Part shown: piece after piece, positions 15,707 to 22,830 of the stretch | How positions within the stretch are numbered: position 1 is the stretch's first letter | Layout of the letters: each line of letters starts with the position of its first letter | Origin: Bifidobacteriaceae bacterium | GTDB lineage: Bacteria > Actinomycetota > Actinomycetes > Actinomycetales > WQXJ01 | NCBI GenBank assembly: GCA_031278075.1 | Contig: JAITLE010000216.1 | Coordinates: 1-49,429 of the forward strand | Direction: 5' to 3' | Length of the DNA: 49,429 bases | Translations under genes and position numbers: made by a program | The notes under the pieces: generated by a model | Databases searched by the model: none | Told to the model about the DNA's origin: nothing | The model's input: the letters and a program-made list of their open reading frames with translations, nothing else

Positions 15707-16650
15707 CTCGCCTCCTCGATGTCTGTGGACGCCGCGTCAGCGCCCGATGCCGTGCCCTCAGCCTCGGCATCATCCAAGGTGTCGTCGTCGGTCGCGTCGT
15801 CGGCTGCCTCCGTGACGCCATCCTCCGTCTCTTCCACGGCGTCCGCCTCGTCAGCGGCGGCGTCAGCGGCCGCATCGTCAGCGGCGGCGTCAGCGGCCGC
15901 ATCCTCAGCGGCTGCGTCAGCGGCCGCATCGTCAGCGCCGGCTTGGGCGACTGCGGCGTCTTCAGCGGCCTTGGCGGCGCCGGCCCGGGCGGCCAGGACC
16001 GCCTCACCCAAGGGATCGAGGCCGGACTTCGGGCTGGCCAAGAAGTCGGCCAGCGCGGCCCACGTGAAGATCACGTCGTCCGAGACCACCACGTCATAGG
16101 TGTTGAGCTGGTCCGGGGTCAAGAGGTGCACCTGCGGGAGGTTGCGCACCGACAGGAGGCCCACCTCCTGGTCACGGTTGATCACCACGAGCACCCTGGG
16201 GCGCTCGGTGAGCTGGGCCACAAACCGCGCCGCGGCGCGCGTGGCGGGCGTCGCGCCGGCCACGAAATCGCGCACCACATGGATTCGCCCGTGACGGGCC
16301 CGGTCGGAGAGAGCGCCGCGCAGCGCCGCCGCCTTCATCTTCTTGGGCGTGCGCTGCGAGTAGTCCCGCGGCTGCGGCCCATGCACCACGCCGCCGCCCT
16401 TGAACTGAGGCGCACGGGTCGAGCCCTGTCGGGCCCGCCCGGTGCCCTTCTGGCGATAAGGTTTGCGGCCACCGCCGCGCACCATGCCGCGGGTCCTCGT
16501 GGCGTGCGTCCCCTGCCGGGCCGCGGCCAACTGGGCGACGACCACCTGGTGCAACAACGGGATGTTCGCTGGGACGCCGAAGACGGCGTCGGGCAGCTCG
16601 GCCGTGCCGATCTTGCCGGCCGCCGGGTCCCACACATCGACTGTGCTCAT
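15703..16650 (-). CDS. rplD: 50S ribosomal protein L4 with long Asp/Ala-rich tail
   Basis: The conserved L4 body occupies about residues 1-210: MSTVDVWDPAAGKIGTAELP, the tunnel-loop GGGRKPYRQKGTGRARQGS, and YDVVVSDDVIFTWAALADF. The protein is 315 residues, some 100 longer than usual. The extra C-terminus is almost entirely Ala, Asp, Glu and Thr (AADAAADDAAADAAADEAD), encoded partly by 27-bp repeats. The ATG at 16650 is chosen because it overlaps the rplC stop as ATGA. A strongly acidic tail on an RNA-binding protein is unusual. In gamma-proteobacteria L4 also regulates the S10 operon; whether it does here is unknown. Confidence 0.96.
   Translation of the reverse strand: MSTVDVWDPAAGKIGTAELPDAVFGVPANIPLLHQVVVAQLAAARQGTHATRTRGMVRGGGRKPYRQKGTGRARQGSTRAPQFKGGGVVHGPQPRDYSQRTPKKMKAAALRGALSDRARHGRIHVVRDFVAGATPATRAAARFVAQLTERPRVLVVINRDQEVGLLSVRNLPQVHLLTPDQLNTYDVVVSDDVIFTWAALADFLASPKSGLDPLGEAVLAARAGAAKAAEDAAVAQAGADDAAADAAAEDAAADAAADDAAADAAADEADAVEETEDGVTEAADDATDDDTLDDAEAEGTASGADAASTDIEEAR
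15851..15931. repeat. 27-bp tandem repeat inside rplD, three copies
   Basis: Units at 15851-15877, 15878-15904 and 15905-15931 begin TCAGCGGCGGCGTCAGCGGC and differ at only two positions. On the minus strand each encodes nine residues of the Asp/Ala tail of L4. The unit length is a multiple of three, so expansion or contraction keeps the frame. Confidence 0.85.
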
Positions 16651-17318
16651 GCCCTCGGCTCTCCCTTCACCGCGTCCCTGACCAACACCAAGCCGCCGTT
16701 CGGACCCGGCACGGCGCCCTTCACCAGCAGCAGCCCGTTCTCGACGTCGATCGCGTGCAGACGCAGATTCAACGTGGTGTGGCGCGCGTTGCCCATCCGG
16801 CCGGCCATGCGCATGCCCTTGAGGACCCGGGCGGGGGTGGCGCACGCGCCGATCGAACCCGGCTTGCGGTGGTTGCGGTGCGCGCCGTGCGAGGCGCCGA
16901 CGCCGGCGAAGCCGTGCCTCTTCATCACGCCGGCGGTTCCCTTGCCTTTGGTGGTCCCCGTCACGTCCACCAACTGGCCGGCCTCGAACACGTCCGCTTT
17001 GAGTTCGGTCCCGACCGTGTACGACTCGGAGTCCCGGAGCTTGACCTCCGCCAGGTGACGGCGGGGGGTGACACCGGCTTTCGCGAAGTGCCCGGTCTCC
17101 GGCTTGTTGACCCTGGTCGGCTTGATCGCGCCGTACCCCAGTTGGACAGCGCTGTAGCCGTCGACTTCCTGGGTGCGCACCTGCGTGACGACATTCACGC
17201 CCACCGCGATCACGGTGAGCGGAACAACGCGTCCCGCCGAGTCCCAGAGCTGGGTCATCCCCAGCTTGGCGCCCAGCAGGGCCGCTTTGGGCCGTGCTTC
17301 CAATGCAACGCTACTCAT
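16647..17318 (-). CDS. rplC: 50S ribosomal protein L3
   Basis: A 223-residue protein reaching the peptidyl transferase centre. It contains LLGAKLGMTQLWD at the start and the L3 signature region VDVTGTTKGKGTAGVMKRHGF. It is the second gene of the S10 operon, 55 bases after rpsJ. Confidence 0.97.
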   Translation of the reverse strand: MSSVALEARPKAALLGAKLGMTQLWDSAGRVVPLTVIAVGVNVVTQVRTQEVDGYSAVQLGYGAIKPTRVNKPETGHFAKAGVTPRRHLAEVKLRDSESYTVGTELKADVFEAGQLVDVTGTTKGKGTAGVMKRHGFAGVGASHGAHRNHRKPGSIGACATPARVLKGMRMAGRMGNARHTTLNLRLHAIDVENGLLLVKGAVPGPNGGLVLVRDAVKGEPRA

Positions 17319-17373
17319 CTTCTTCGTGGTCCTCTTGGGTCCGTGGGTTGTCCTGTATGGCCCTGGGGCGCGC

Positions 17374-17682
17374 CTAGAGCTTGATCTCGATGTTCACGTC
17401 CGGCGGCAGATCCAGCCGCATCAGGCTGTCCACCGCCTTCGGCGTCGGGTCGATGATGTCGATCAGACGCTTATGGGTGCGCATCTCGAAGTGTTCCCGG
17501 CTGTCCTTGTATTTGTGGGGAGAGCGGATGACACAGTACACGTTCTTCTCGGTCGGGAGCGGCACCGGACCCACCACGGTGGCGCCAGCCCGAGTCACCG
17601 TCTCCACGATCTTCCGCGCCGACGAGTCGATGACCTGGTGGTCATACGACTTCAGCCGTATCCGGATCTTCTGCACAGCCAT
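17374..17682 (-). CDS. rpsJ: 30S ribosomal protein S10 (NusE)
   Basis: Ribosomal protein and NusB/NusG partner in antitermination. The 102 residues start MAVQKIRIRLKSYDHQVIDSS and contain SPHKYKDSREHFEMRTHKRLIDI. AAGGGAG lies about 11 bases upstream of the ATG. It is the first gene of the S10 operon, preceded by a 250-base gap full of inverted repeats. In the usual actinobacterial order it would follow tuf directly; here an accessory island sits between them. Confidence 0.97.
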   Translation of the reverse strand: MAVQKIRIRLKSYDHQVIDSSARKIVETVTRAGATVVGPVPLPTEKNVYCVIRSPHKYKDSREHFEMRTHKRLIDIIDPTPKAVDSLMRLDLPPDVNIEIKL

Positions 17683-17749
17683 GGCGTGGGCATCTCCCTT
17701 GGGTCATAGGAAAGTCGTCGGTTGGACCGCCCCCCGCGCTCGGGCGTGT

Positions 17750-17892
17750 CGCGGGCCGACCGACGGATCGGCCCGCGTCGCTGGATCGAAAGGGGGTGGG
17801 CCGCGGCTCTCGCCGCCCACGGCGGGGCAGGCTCAAACCGCGTCGCCTGGCACTGGGCCGAGGCGACCGCTACATGTTGCCAGATTTGAGCC
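17750..17892 (-). promoter_or_regulatory. Structured leader/terminator region upstream of the S10 operon
   Basis: Three inverted repeats lie between the permease gene and rpsJ. An outer dyad GGCTCAAA (17830-17837) / TTTGAGCC (17885-17892) encloses GTCGCCT (17842-17848) / AGGCGAC (17861-17867). A perfect 10-bp hairpin is formed by CGCGGGCCGA (17750-17759) and TCGGCCCGCG (17768-17777), with an 8-base loop. None has a U-tract. They could end the upstream island transcript, form the S10 operon leader, or both. I could not assign a confident promoter in the gap. Confidence 0.5.
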
Positions 17893-17932
17893 CCGATTGG
17901 AAATCGGCGGGCGAGTCGGCGCCGCGGCCGCC

Positions 17933-18682
17933 TCACCCGACGAGCAGACAGACCACCGCCACCCCGATGAACACCATGACCAGGCGATCGAAAACGCCCT
18001 GGTCGAGCCGCGCCACAAACCGGCGGCCCAGAACCGCGCCGACCAACACGACGGGCGCGAACGCCAAGCCGAACAGCGCCACCGGCGGACGCATCACCCC
18101 CAAGACGATCGACACCGGCAGTTTCGCCACGTTGATCGCGAAGTAGAACCAGGCCGAGGTGCCCAAGAAGCGCAGCTTGTCGAACCGCGCGGCCAACAGG
18201 TACAGGCTGAAGGCCGGCCCGCCCGCGTTGGCCACCATGGTGGTGAAACCCGCCAATCCGCCGTAGGCCGCTGCGACCGGCCGACGCTCCGCCTCGAGCT
18301 TGCCCGGTCTTAGGCCGACCACCAGCAGCGCCAACAGGATCACTCCGATGGTGCGCTTCAGCGCCCAGTCGCTCACCCAGTTCAAGAAGACGGCGCCCAC
18401 GGCGATCCCAGCCGCCACCGGCGGCATCATGCGGCCGATCAACCGCCACGCGACGTGCCGGCGATAAACCCAGATCGCCACCAGATCAGCCACCAGGTAC
18501 ATGGTCAGGATCGCGCCGGTCGACTCCTTGGTCGGCAGCAACGCCGCGCAGGCCGCCACCGACAACATGGCGACGTTCGCGATCGCGGTCTTCGAGAATC
18601 CGACCAGGAGCGCCGCCAGGCCGACGACCAAATAGCCCCACCCCGGCAGCTGCTGCCAGACCTGGGAGAAATCCGTCACCAT
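17933..18682 (-). CDS. TauE/SafE (TSUP) family membrane permease
   Basis: The 249-residue protein has about eight hydrophobic segments in two similar halves. Typical TSUP features are an N-terminal GLAALLVGFSKTAIANVAML and, in the second half, GLAGFTTMVANAGGPAFSLYLLA. The family exports or takes up organosulfur compounds or other organic anions; the substrate cannot be read from sequence. Its ATG overlaps the end of the DUF6716-like gene by seven bases, so it is the last gene of the sialic acid island and may move an anion linked to that pathway. That link is inference from position only. Confidence 0.85.
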   Translation of the reverse strand: MVTDFSQVWQQLPGWGYLVVGLAALLVGFSKTAIANVAMLSVAACAALLPTKESTGAILTMYLVADLVAIWVYRRHVAWRLIGRMMPPVAAGIAVGAVFLNWVSDWALKRTIGVILLALLVVGLRPGKLEAERRPVAAAYGGLAGFTTMVANAGGPAFSLYLLAARFDKLRFLGTSAWFYFAINVAKLPVSIVLGVMRPPVALFGLAFAPVVLVGAVLGRRFVARLDQGVFDRLVMVFIGVAVVCLLVG

Positions 18683-19902
18683 CCCGTCAGGGACCGCAAG
18701 GCCGGGGCTACCCGGTCGACTCCGGCCCGATACGCCACGCGTGCCGCGCGGCGCAACACACGGCGCCCGGCGCCCGGCGCCCGGCTGCGCCGCGCCAGCC
18801 CCCGCAGGTAGGCGGGCGCGAACGACTCGTTGTAGAGGGGCTCGATCGGTCCCCGGTCGGCCGCGACCAAAGCGGCCAGGCGATCGGCCAGGCTGGGCGG
18901 CGGCGGCGGCGCGTCAGGCGCCAGGCCTTGGGCGACGCGCCACTCGGGACGCGCGGCAGGCGACGCGCCAGCGTCGATCTGGTCCATCGACACCACACAG
19001 CCGGAGTCGATGTAGAACGCGACGCCGGTGTTCTCCACCAGGCCGAAGTCCGCCAGGATCCCGGTCGGGATGCCAGCGTGGATCGCCTCGACCGCCGCGG
19101 TCGAAGACACCGTCAGCAGCAGATCGGCGCGAGCCAACATCTCCCGCATCGGGCCCGCCACGACCTTGAAGTTCGGCGTCTGGTCAGCGCCGGCATCACG
19201 CGCCAAGCGGTGGTACGGATGCGGCTCCACATGCGTCAACCGCTCCCCCGGCAACCCTCTGACCTTGAGGATCACCTCGCGGTCGGGATGGCTGCGAGCG
19301 TGGGCGACCAGGCGGCGGACCAGATAGAGGCGGTCCTCCCGGCCCGCGGGGATACCCGGTTGGGCCGCGAACACCACGGTGAAGGGCAGGTCGGCAGGCC
19401 TCGGCTCGCGGGGCGCCAAGAACGGCAGACGCGTCTCGACGAGGCAAGCCGGGTCGCGCCCGAGCGCGGTGAGGACGCCACGGAACCAGTCGGCATCGTG
19501 CGGCGAATTCGCCAAGATCATGTCCGCGCCCACCCGCTCCGCGAGGCCCGCGATCGCGCCCCGCAAGATCACGCCGACCCAACCGGCGACGACGACCGGG
19601 CGGACGGCGCCGAACGTGTGGCGCGCCATCAGTTGCAACGCGACCTGGCAAGTGTCGCCCGGCAACGCGAGCACCACCGCGTCGAAACCGCCGCGGTCGA
19701 GCTCGGCGGCGAGCCGCGGCAGCTCCAGCGGCTGGACGGTCGCGACGTCGACGCCCGCCTCCGCGACTTGGCGGGCTGTCGGCGCGCCCAGCGAGGAGAT
19801 CAGGAAACTGCGGGCCGGCGCCGCCGCCCCCAACGCCGCCACGGTCGCGGCGCCCCACTTCCAACGCGAGTCCGAGTCTGCGATCAAGGCGACGCTTGGC
19901 AC
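18676..19902 (-). CDS. DUF6716-like putative glycosyltransferase
   Basis: A 408-residue cytoplasmic protein with a GT-B-like layout. The N-terminal half starts MPSVALIADSDSRWKWGAA and the C-terminal half contains a donor-site-like segment (LLTVSSTAAVEAIHAGIPTGIL, about residues 255-276). It also has LADFGLVENTGVAFYIDSG. This pattern matches what I recall of DUF6716 putative glycosyltransferases, which occur beside NeuB/NeuA genes in actinobacteria. It starts 21 bases after neuB. It may transfer the activated nonulosonic acid made by its neighbours. Acceptor and donor are unknown. Confidence 0.7.
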   Translation of the reverse strand: MPSVALIADSDSRWKWGAATVAALGAAAPARSFLISSLGAPTARQVAEAGVDVATVQPLELPRLAAELDRGGFDAVVLALPGDTCQVALQLMARHTFGAVRPVVVAGWVGVILRGAIAGLAERVGADMILANSPHDADWFRGVLTALGRDPACLVETRLPFLAPREPRPADLPFTVVFAAQPGIPAGREDRLYLVRRLVAHARSHPDREVILKVRGLPGERLTHVEPHPYHRLARDAGADQTPNFKVVAGPMREMLARADLLLTVSSTAAVEAIHAGIPTGILADFGLVENTGVAFYIDSGCVVSMDQIDAGASPAARPEWRVAQGLAPDAPPPPPSLADRLAALVAADRGPIEPLYNESFAPAYLRGLARRSRAPGAGRRVLRRAARVAYRAGVDRVAPALRSLTGW

Positions 19903-19923
19903 TTGCCCATCTCCCCGGGACCG

Positions 19924-20829
19924 TCAAACGTGCCGACGCAACCGGGCCGCGGCGGCCAGCTCCGACGGATACACCCGCTTGACGCCGTCGCCCATCGACT
20001 GCTCGACGGCGCGGATGTCCCGCACCAGCCGAGCCATCCCGCCCGGCTCGACCGACGCCGCCTGGTCCGAGCCCCACATGGAGCGATCCAGCGTGAAATG
20101 CCGCTCGACCATGCAGGCGCCCAGGGCGACAGCGGCGACCGATGTCGACAAGCCCACCTCGTGGCCCGAATAACCGACCGGGACACCCGGGAACGCGGCC
20201 GCCAAAGTGCGGATGACGCGAAGGTTCAGCTGGTCCGGTGGCGCGGGATAGGTGCTGGTCGCATGGCACAGGATGAGGCGGCCCCGGTCCAGTTGGGCGA
20301 CCGCCCGCTCGATCTGCTCCCAGCTCGACATGCCCGTGGACAAGATCACCGCGGGCCCGGCGGCCTTCGCGGCGGCCAACAGCTCGGCGTCGGTCAGGCA
20401 GGCGGAGGCGATCTTGACCGCCGGCGGGTCGAACTGCGCCAAGAACTCGAGGCTGGGCACATCCCACGGCGAGGCGAACCAGTCCAGACCCAGCTCCCGG
20501 CAGCGGCGGTCGATCGCCTGGTACTCCGCCTCGCCGAACTCCACCCTGCGGCGGTAGTCGATATAGGTCATCTCGCCCCATGGGGTTTCGCGCAACTTGT
20601 CCCACTGGTCGCGGGGAGTGGCGATCTCGGGCGTCCGCTTTTGGAACTTGACCGCGTCGACGCCGGCGGCGTGCGCCCGCTGCACCATCTCCAACGCGAG
20701 CTCGAGCGACCCGTTGTGGTTGATCCCGATCTCCGCGATCACATAGGTCGGCTCACCTGCGCCAACGGCCCGGCCGCCCACCTGGACCACCGCCGGCGCC
20801 TCCGGCGCCGCTTTCACATCGTCTGCCAT
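19924..20829 (-). CDS. neuB: Sialic/nonulosonic acid synthase (NeuB family)
   Basis: Condenses phosphoenolpyruvate with an N-acetylhexosamine to give a nine-carbon sialic-type acid. The TIM-barrel motifs are clear: IAEIGINHNG (about residue 32), VKFQKRTPE, VGYSGHE, and the active-site block VERHFTLDRSMWGSDQAASVEP near residue 235. The protein is 301 residues and lacks the C-terminal SAF/antifreeze domain found in classical NeuB of about 345 residues; an actinobacterial short form. The ATG at 20829 is chosen because AAGGA lies six bases upstream; a TTG two codons earlier is less likely. It is 18 bases from the NeuA-HAD gene. No NeuC-type epimerase is in the window, so the exact sugar cannot be named. 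Confidence 0.92.
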   Translation of the reverse strand: MADDVKAAPEAPAVVQVGGRAVGAGEPTYVIAEIGINHNGSLELALEMVQRAHAAGVDAVKFQKRTPEIATPRDQWDKLRETPWGEMTYIDYRRRVEFGEAEYQAIDRRCRELGLDWFASPWDVPSLEFLAQFDPPAVKIASACLTDAELLAAAKAAGPAVILSTGMSSWEQIERAVAQLDRGRLILCHATSTYPAPPDQLNLRVIRTLAAAFPGVPVGYSGHEVGLSTSVAAVALGACMVERHFTLDRSMWGSDQAASVEPGGMARLVRDIRAVEQSMGDGVKRVYPSELAAAARLRRHV

Positions 20830-20847
20830 GGTCAATCCTTATCTCTC

Positions 20848-22095
20848 TCAAAGATCCTGAGGATCCTGTGCGCCGCCGTCGTCAGGCGCGGCGCGCCACC
20901 TGGCCCACCAAGACTCACCCAAGAGCCGGTCGGCGATCTCACGGGCGACTCCTTCGCCGCCCGCCGCGCGCGTGCGCAAGCGGGCGCCTTGGGCCGCTTC
21001 AGGCCACGCCGAGGCCACAGCCACCGGCCAACCCGCGACGCGGAACGCGGGCAAGTCGTTGACATCGTTGCCCACGAACATGACGCGTTCCGGCGCGATC
21101 CCGCGCCCGCGGCACCAGGCCGTCAAGGCCGCGGCCTTGTCGGCCACCCCGGCCAAGCACTCCAAGCGCAGCTTCGCGGCCCGCGCCCGCACCACATCAT
21201 TCTCCTCGCCGGACAGGATGGCGAGCGCCAAGCCGGCGCGCCGCAACGCGCCAAGCGCCAGCCCATCGGACCGGTTGACGACGACGCACTCGGCGCCGTC
21301 GGCGGCGACCAGCGCCGTGTTCGGCGTCAGGACGCCATCGAAATCGAACACGACCGCGTCCACGTCAGTCCGGGTCGGCCATGGCGCGCCATCGGGGCCG
21401 TCAAGGAGCGGAGCGAGGCGGCGCGCCCAAGCCAACTGGTCGGCATCGTCCACCTCTAGCAGCCGCTCTGGTGGTGTGGCGACCGCCGCGACCGTCCCGA
21501 AGAATCGGTTCCCCACCGCCAAGAACTGTTCGGTGCGCACCGCGTACGCGGCCCCGGTCTCCAAATGGCGGGGCGCCAGCTCTTGCCGACGGCGCCGGCC
21601 GGCCAAGTGGTCGTGGTCCACGCCGACGACGCCCGGGCCGTCCTCGCGCCACACGAAGCCGTGGAACGGGACCGCGGTGAACGCGCAGTCGGCGCCGCCG
21701 GCGACCGCTTCCACCACACCGTCGATCTCGGCGGATGTCACAAACGGGCTGGTGGCCTGGATCATGACCGTGACCTCGGGCGTCTCGCCCCTGGCGGCGG
21801 CGCGCTCCAGGATGGCGTGGCGCAGGGCGTCCTCGGAGGCGGACGCGTCAGTGGCGAGTTCGGCGGGCCGGTCGACGACTTGGGCCCCAGCCGCGCGCGC
21901 GGCCTGGGCGATCAACGGATCGTCCGTGGAGACGGCCACCTCGGTCACGCGGGACGCCGCCCGGGCCGCCGCCACCGCGCGCGCCACAAGAGGCTGGCCT
22001 GCGACCAACGCCACGTTCTTACCCGGAACCCCCTTGGACCCGCCACGAGCGGGCACCACTGCTAACACATACACGTCGGGCGCGGTTCTCCTCAA
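20848..22095 (-). CDS. neuA: CMP-sialic acid synthetase fused to a KdsC-like HAD phosphatase
   Basis: Residues 1-225 are an acylneuraminate cytidylyltransferase: VVPARGGSKGVPGKN at the start, then STDDPLIA, ATDASASEDALRHAI and MIQATSPFVTSAEID. Residues 240-400 are a HAD-family phosphatase resembling KdsC/NeuA-type C domains: nucleophile motif DFDGVLTPN, NRSDGLAL, LSGEEN, a Lys in GVADKAAAL and GNDVNDLPAF. One polypeptide would thus dephosphorylate a nonulosonate 9-phosphate and activate it with CTP, completing the NeuB pathway. This suggests NeuB makes the phosphorylated product or that the phosphatase is vestigial. The start is uncertain: TTG at 22095 or GTG at 22074, with a GAGGAG between them. 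Confidence 0.9.
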   Translation of the reverse strand: MRRTAPDVYVLAVVPARGGSKGVPGKNVALVAGQPLVARAVAAARAASRVTEVAVSTDDPLIAQAARAAGAQVVDRPAELATDASASEDALRHAILERAAARGETPEVTVMIQATSPFVTSAEIDGVVEAVAGGADCAFTAVPFHGFVWREDGPGVVGVDHDHLAGRRRRQELAPRHLETGAAYAVRTEQFLAVGNRFFGTVAAVATPPERLLEVDDADQLAWARRLAPLLDGPDGAPWPTRTDVDAVVFDFDGVLTPNTALVAADGAECVVVNRSDGLALGALRRAGLALAILSGEENDVVRARAAKLRLECLAGVADKAAALTAWCRGRGIAPERVMFVGNDVNDLPAFRVAGWPVAVASAWPEAAQGARLRTRAAGGEGVAREIADRLLGESWWARWRAAPDDGGAQDPQDL

Positions 22096-22200
22096 TCGAG
22101 TGGGGGGTCAGGCTCCAGAATCACAGCAAACGTACCTGGCGGCCGCGCGACGGGTCAAACCGGGCGGCGGCCAACCGGCCACCGTGAGCCGAAGCCGCCG

Positions 22201-22830
22201 CTAGGCTGGCAAGACTGCACGCGACAGCGCGGAATCGCTATGGATCGTGACCTCGACACCCATCTGGCGGACGGTCTCGATTCCTCTCAAGGTCACCGAC
22301 ACCTGGTCCGAGGCGCGGTGGAGATCGACATCTGATCCCCGTTTGGCTTGATCGAATCGAGTGTTGGTCGACCAGTAGAGCAGCGGCACACCCCAGAGCT
22401 GGACGCTGCGCACGCGGGCCCAGGCAAGAATCTGCAAGATGCCGTGAACGGCGTTGTAGCCGTGGAACACGCCGATTCGCGGATCGCGTGAAAAGCCCAC
22501 ATAGCCGAGCATCCGCACTCCAATCGCGCGGCGGCCGACGTTGGGCGGCAGCTGGGGGATGATCCGTTCGTTGACCACGAGTGCCCCGGCGCGGGCGATG
22601 TGCGGCAGCAAGGTGCTAGACCGGCGGCGGAGGAAGCGTTCGTCCTGGATCCACGTCAGATGGGCTTGCCTGTCCATGCGCGCTAACAGGGACAAGCCCG
22701 CGTTGACAGTCGCCACCGCCTGTCCAGCGCCGACGGTCCCGTCCCAATCGGTGACTGTGGGGCCGTTGCCGAGCAGGATGATCTCGCGCCCTTCGACCAC
22801 CCGGGCCAGATCCGCTAGCGTCTGGGCCAT
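22201..22830 (-). CDS. GNGP-motif protein, possible GT42-like sialyltransferase or DUF115 relative
   Basis: A 209-residue protein. It opens with REIILLGNGPTVTDWDG (residues 14-30), then VATVNAGLSLL. The middle contains GYNAVHGILQILAWARVRSVQLWGVPLLYWS. A late histidine follows in DVDLHRASDQVSV, then a helix and a final strand GVEVTIHSDS. This order (N-terminal GNGP loop, an Asn, an alanine-rich helix with LGxK/R-I-x-L-x-G, then His, helix, strand) is what GT42 sialyltransferases of the Campylobacter Cst type and DUF115 proteins show. Position beside NeuA/NeuB favours sialyl transfer, but I rate this as inference. Its start overlaps the preceding gene by 16 bases. Confidence 0.5.
   Translation of the reverse strand: MAQTLADLARVVEGREIILLGNGPTVTDWDGTVGAGQAVATVNAGLSLLARMDRQAHLTWIQDERFLRRRSSTLLPHIARAGALVVNERIIPQLPPNVGRRAIGVRMLGYVGFSRDPRIGVFHGYNAVHGILQILAWARVRSVQLWGVPLLYWSTNTRFDQAKRGSDVDLHRASDQVSVTLRGIETVRQMGVEVTIHSDSALSRAVLPA

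Noticed and set aside
13886..16099. 737-codon plus-strand frame opposite rplV to rplD
   Set aside because: Antisense to five ribosomal protein genes; its Ser/Ala-rich end is just the reverse of the L4 repeat.
18928..21459. 843-codon plus-strand frame opposite NeuB and NeuA-HAD
   Set aside because: Covers two genes with clear catalytic motifs on the other strand; its own translation is Arg/His/Gln-rich and meaningless.
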